A stretch of DNA of 14,153 nt, taken from positions 8,466 to 22,618 of the forward strand of contig DFHP01000193.1 of the NCBI GenBank assembly GCA_002371335.1, given 5' to 3'. Shown in pieces: positions 11,757-14,153 of this stretch (position 1 is its first letter; each line of letters starts with the position of its first letter). Position numbers and translations under genes: made by a program. The stretch comes from Eubacterium sp. UBA3720 (lineage in GTDB: Bacteria > Bacillota > Clostridia > Lachnospirales > Lachnospiraceae). The notes beneath the pieces were generated by a model, which did not search any database, was not told the origin of the DNA, and saw nothing but the letters and a program-made list of their open reading frames with translations.

Positions 11757-14087
11757 TTACTCTACATTTTTCAGGGCTTCATCCTTCCGGATCCTCTGTA
11801 TCTTTATGTACTCCAGAAGAAGTACGATAAGATAAGTCCCAAGGATCATTGAACTTACCCTGATATAGCAGGATGTGCTTACATGCAGAGGAATCCACCC
11901 TGTCATTTCCGTCTTCTCCATTTCGCTGAAAATGCCGATCAGGAGGATTTCGGCCAGCTTTAAAGTGGCGAAAACAGAGAACACTACCATAAAAGTTGTC
12001 GGCGCCAGGTACAGCCGGCTGATCTCACCATTCCTGTAGCCCAGGATCTTTGCCATGGATATGGACTGAATATTTTTTTCAATGATGATCTTAGAGAGAA
12101 TATAGATCAGTATCATCGACATAAAGACTGCAAATATACTGACCATATCCATGATACTTCCCATAGATATCATCAGCTGGCGGGATATTTTTGTAAGAGA
12201 ATCATAATCTATAACCGTTCCTATTCTCTCCCCGTCGATATCCTTGATCTCCGTGTCCGAAAAATAGCCCGAAAAATATTCCGGGTCATAATCAAACATT
12301 TCATTGCACTCCTTTATATCCATGAAAACCGCAAGCGAAGCCTGATAATCAAATATTCCGCCCACCTTTAAATCATAGGATTTATCATCATAGCATTCCT
12401 TGAGAGTTACCGTATCCCCTTCCTTCAGCTGATATTTTTCCGCCATTACGGAAGTAATATATACCCCGTCGTTTCCAAGCTCCAGATCAAGATATTTACT
12501 GTCTCTGTCAACGCCGTAAACAGATATCTCCTCCTGCATATAATTCTTCGAGGGCATTGTCTTAAGCGTATAGAGTGTGAATTTTTCCGCATCTTCATTT
12601 TCTGTTTCCACGGACATCTCATAAAGAAACATATCGAGGATTCCCGACAATTTATTTTCTTCATTTGCCGCCGAGAGAGGCGGAGAAAGCACATACTGGT
12701 ATTTTGCGATCATACTGTTCTGTATGATACCTTCATAATCCTTCAGCAGTGCCGGAAAAGCAATTCCAAACAACATAAGGACATTGGCAAACAGTATTCC
12801 CAGGAACAGGATCACGTAATTTGGTATATTTTGAAAAAACACGCGCAGCCTGTATCTGAAAAATATATGCAGATGCCTGCTGAGCGGCAAAGCTTTTCTG
12901 CTCTTTCTCCTGCTCAGATCTCTGCGCAGAAATTTAAGCGGGGACAGCGCCAGCTTTGACCTGAGTATAGTGTAATCAATGACAAGCACCATTGCGACCG
13001 GGATCAGGGTGGTTTTCAAAAAAGCCTCCATATTCCACCTGGTCACATAGGTCGGCAGGCTGTAGCTTCCGTAATAAAGACCGGCGTTTACATTTTTCAT
13101 TACCGTATAACCGAAAATGTTTCCTGTCAGCGCGCTGATAACGGTAACGATCACCGGAAGAGCCATATAGTGAAGGACAAGCTCCCGTCTTGTATAACCC
13201 GAAGCACGCAGCGTACCGATCACATTTGCCTCCTGGGAAATCGTATTGCTGATGGTGACGGCAAAAACAAACGCTATGATCACAATGATAATGTATAAAA
13301 GCAGCTCCATCATCGTCTTGTCGCTGCCCATATCCTCACCGGTAAACTGAATAGCCTTGTTGGCCACTTTCGGCACAAAACCTTTGAGAGCGGCGTTTGC
13401 GCTGATCACCTTCATAAGATCTTCCGCCATGTCTACTTCTTCATCTTCGTCAGAAGAAGGCTTATCATATTTCCAGGAATAACAGTTTACAAGATTATCG
13501 CTCGAAAGCCCCGCAAATGTTTCTTCCGTCACGATACCGACTCCGAACTGCGAAGCATCAAACATGCTGTCATTGTTGTCCTGGAACAGCGCACTGTAAT
13601 CTGACAGAGCTACAAGTCCCACTACAGACAATTCATTCATACCGTTAACCGCTGTGATCGTGTCTCCTACGGCAAGTCCGTTATTATCCGCATACATCCG
13701 GTCAACGGCGATCTCTCCTTCATTTTCCGCGAGACGGCCATCCATCACGCAAGGAAGATCCACTTCTGTCCGGTTTATATATGCGCGGACAGTGCTTCCG
13801 TTTGTCATGGGTTCATCAATATAATCATTTTTATACAGCGTGACCGCGCCGTTCTCCTGAATATCTTTTATCTGTGATTTATTCAGAGCCCTGTCTGTCA
13901 AAAAATGTCCGTCTTCTATATTGTAATGTTCAAAGCTTTCATCGTAGGCTATGATCATACTGTGATCTGCCACCAGAAATCCCGACACCTCCGCTATGGA
14001 AAATGTCATCAGTATAAACATGACGAGATATTTGACAAAATCTGACCTAAGCTCTCTGATCAATCTTTTTCTCAATGGATTTTTCAT
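11757..14087 (-). CDS. ABC transporter permease, FtsX/MacB type
   Basis: A 776-residue membrane protein with two FtsX-like permease domains, of the kind that works with a separate ATPase in peptide efflux, antimicrobial resistance or cell-envelope processes. A basic N-terminus leads into membrane segment 1 (about residues 20-42). A large extracellular domain of about 210 residues follows. The first FtsX domain (about 262-380) contains IGTLRASGYTRREL, the coupling-helix signature. A fifth-type segment lies near 425-447, then a second extracellular domain. The second FtsX domain near the C-terminus contains the weaker version AKILGYRNGEI. The ATG at 14087 is preceded by AGGAGAGAGG; a TTG one codon upstream is less likely. 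Its 3' end converges on the second hypB with only 12 bases between stop codons. The substrate is unknown. Confidence 0.88.
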   Translation of the reverse strand: MKNPLRKRLIRELRSDFVKYLVMFILMTFSIAEVSGFLVADHSMIIAYDESFEHYNIEDGHFLTDRALNKSQIKDIQENGAVTLYKNDYIDEPMTNGSTVRAYINRTEVDLPCVMDGRLAENEGEIAVDRMYADNNGLAVGDTITAVNGMNELSVVGLVALSDYSALFQDNNDSMFDASQFGVGIVTEETFAGLSSDNLVNCYSWKYDKPSSDEDEEVDMAEDLMKVISANAALKGFVPKVANKAIQFTGEDMGSDKTMMELLLYIIIVIIAFVFAVTISNTISQEANVIGTLRASGYTRRELVLHYMALPVIVTVISALTGNIFGYTVMKNVNAGLYYGSYSLPTYVTRWNMEAFLKTTLIPVAMVLVIDYTILRSKLALSPLKFLRRDLSRRKSRKALPLSRHLHIFFRYRLRVFFQNIPNYVILFLGILFANVLMLFGIAFPALLKDYEGIIQNSMIAKYQYVLSPPLSAANEENKLSGILDMFLYEMSVETENEDAEKFTLYTLKTMPSKNYMQEEISVYGVDRDSKYLDLELGNDGVYITSVMAEKYQLKEGDTVTLKECYDDKSYDLKVGGIFDYQASLAVFMDIKECNEMFDYDPEYFSGYFSDTEIKDIDGERIGTVIDYDSLTKISRQLMISMGSIMDMVSIFAVFMSMILIYILSKIIIEKNIQSISMAKILGYRNGEISRLYLAPTTFMVVFSVFATLKLAEILLIGIFSEMEKTEMTGWIPLHVSTSCYIRVSSMILGTYLIVLLLEYIKIQRIRKDEALKNVE

Positions 14088-14099
14088 CAAACCTCTCTC

Positions 14100-14153
14100 C
14101 TACCATTCCAGTTCCATTGCCGGAATTTTATCTGTGTTTATTCTGTTATAACG
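14100..14153 (-). CDS. C-terminal end of probable ABC ATPase (partial)
   Basis: The frame is open from the window edge through 17 codons, ending IPAMELEW and a TAG stop 12 bases before the permease ATG. Many LolD/MacB-type ATPases that pair with FtsX permeases end in a similar ..P.P...EW tail, and the ATPase gene usually precedes the permease on the same strand. The assignment relies on that context and a short tail, since no ATPase motif lies inside the window. Confidence 0.5.
   Translation of the reverse strand, partial: RYNRINTDKIPAMELEW

Overview
The window looks like chromosomal DNA of a gut-type member of the Bacillota, class Clostridia, most likely Lachnospiraceae. This rests on the gene mix (DUF1846, a ROK glucokinase, a Bacillus-type cytoplasmic GH13 amylase, AzlCD, and a Clostridia-style HypD that starts directly before its MEVCG motif), strong AGGAGG-like ribosome sites, and TTG/GTG starts. 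The family is an inference. I saw no tRNA, rRNA, CRISPR array, transposase or phage gene.

Layout. (1) 1-3731, minus strand: an unrecognised 92-residue protein, a DUF1846 protein, and a NUDIX hydrolase to ROK glucokinase pair. (2) 3732-5260, plus strand: a strong sigma-A-type promoter, a roughly 100-nt foldable RNA ending in a long hairpin, then azlC-azlD (branched-chain amino acid export type) with an intrinsic terminator. (3) 5289-7170: a cytoplasmic alpha-amylase with its own promoter, a 230-bp spacer, and a strong bidirectional terminator. (4) 7177-11744: a [NiFe]-hydrogenase maturation locus in two divergent arms. hypC-hypD-hypE plus a small acidic ORF run leftwards; two different hypB paralogues run rightwards. 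HypC, HypD and HypE build the Fe(CN)2CO group, and HypB is the GTPase/metallochaperone for nickel insertion. hypA, hypF and the hydrogenase itself are not in the window. (5) 11757-14153, minus strand: an FtsX/MacB-type ABC permease preceded by the last 17 codons of what is probably its ATPase.

The most unusual signal is in the spacers of the hyp locus. A related 30-44-nt sequence lies between hypD and hypE, between hypE and the small ORF, and just before the first hypB. A 12-bp piece of it recurs between the two hypB genes. Two copies can be read as similar micropeptides (MAFLKRFDHE and MAFMKQSDHD) and differ partly at synonymous codon positions, but neither has a good ribosome site. They may be leader peptides, an RNA or DNA regulatory motif, or remnants of an ancestral small gene. 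The hypD-hypE copy overlaps a hairpin followed by five U residues, and the hypB copy starts inside the 3' arm of another hairpin, so both sit where they could affect expression. The second candidate for new biology is the unidentified RNA at 3894-4050.
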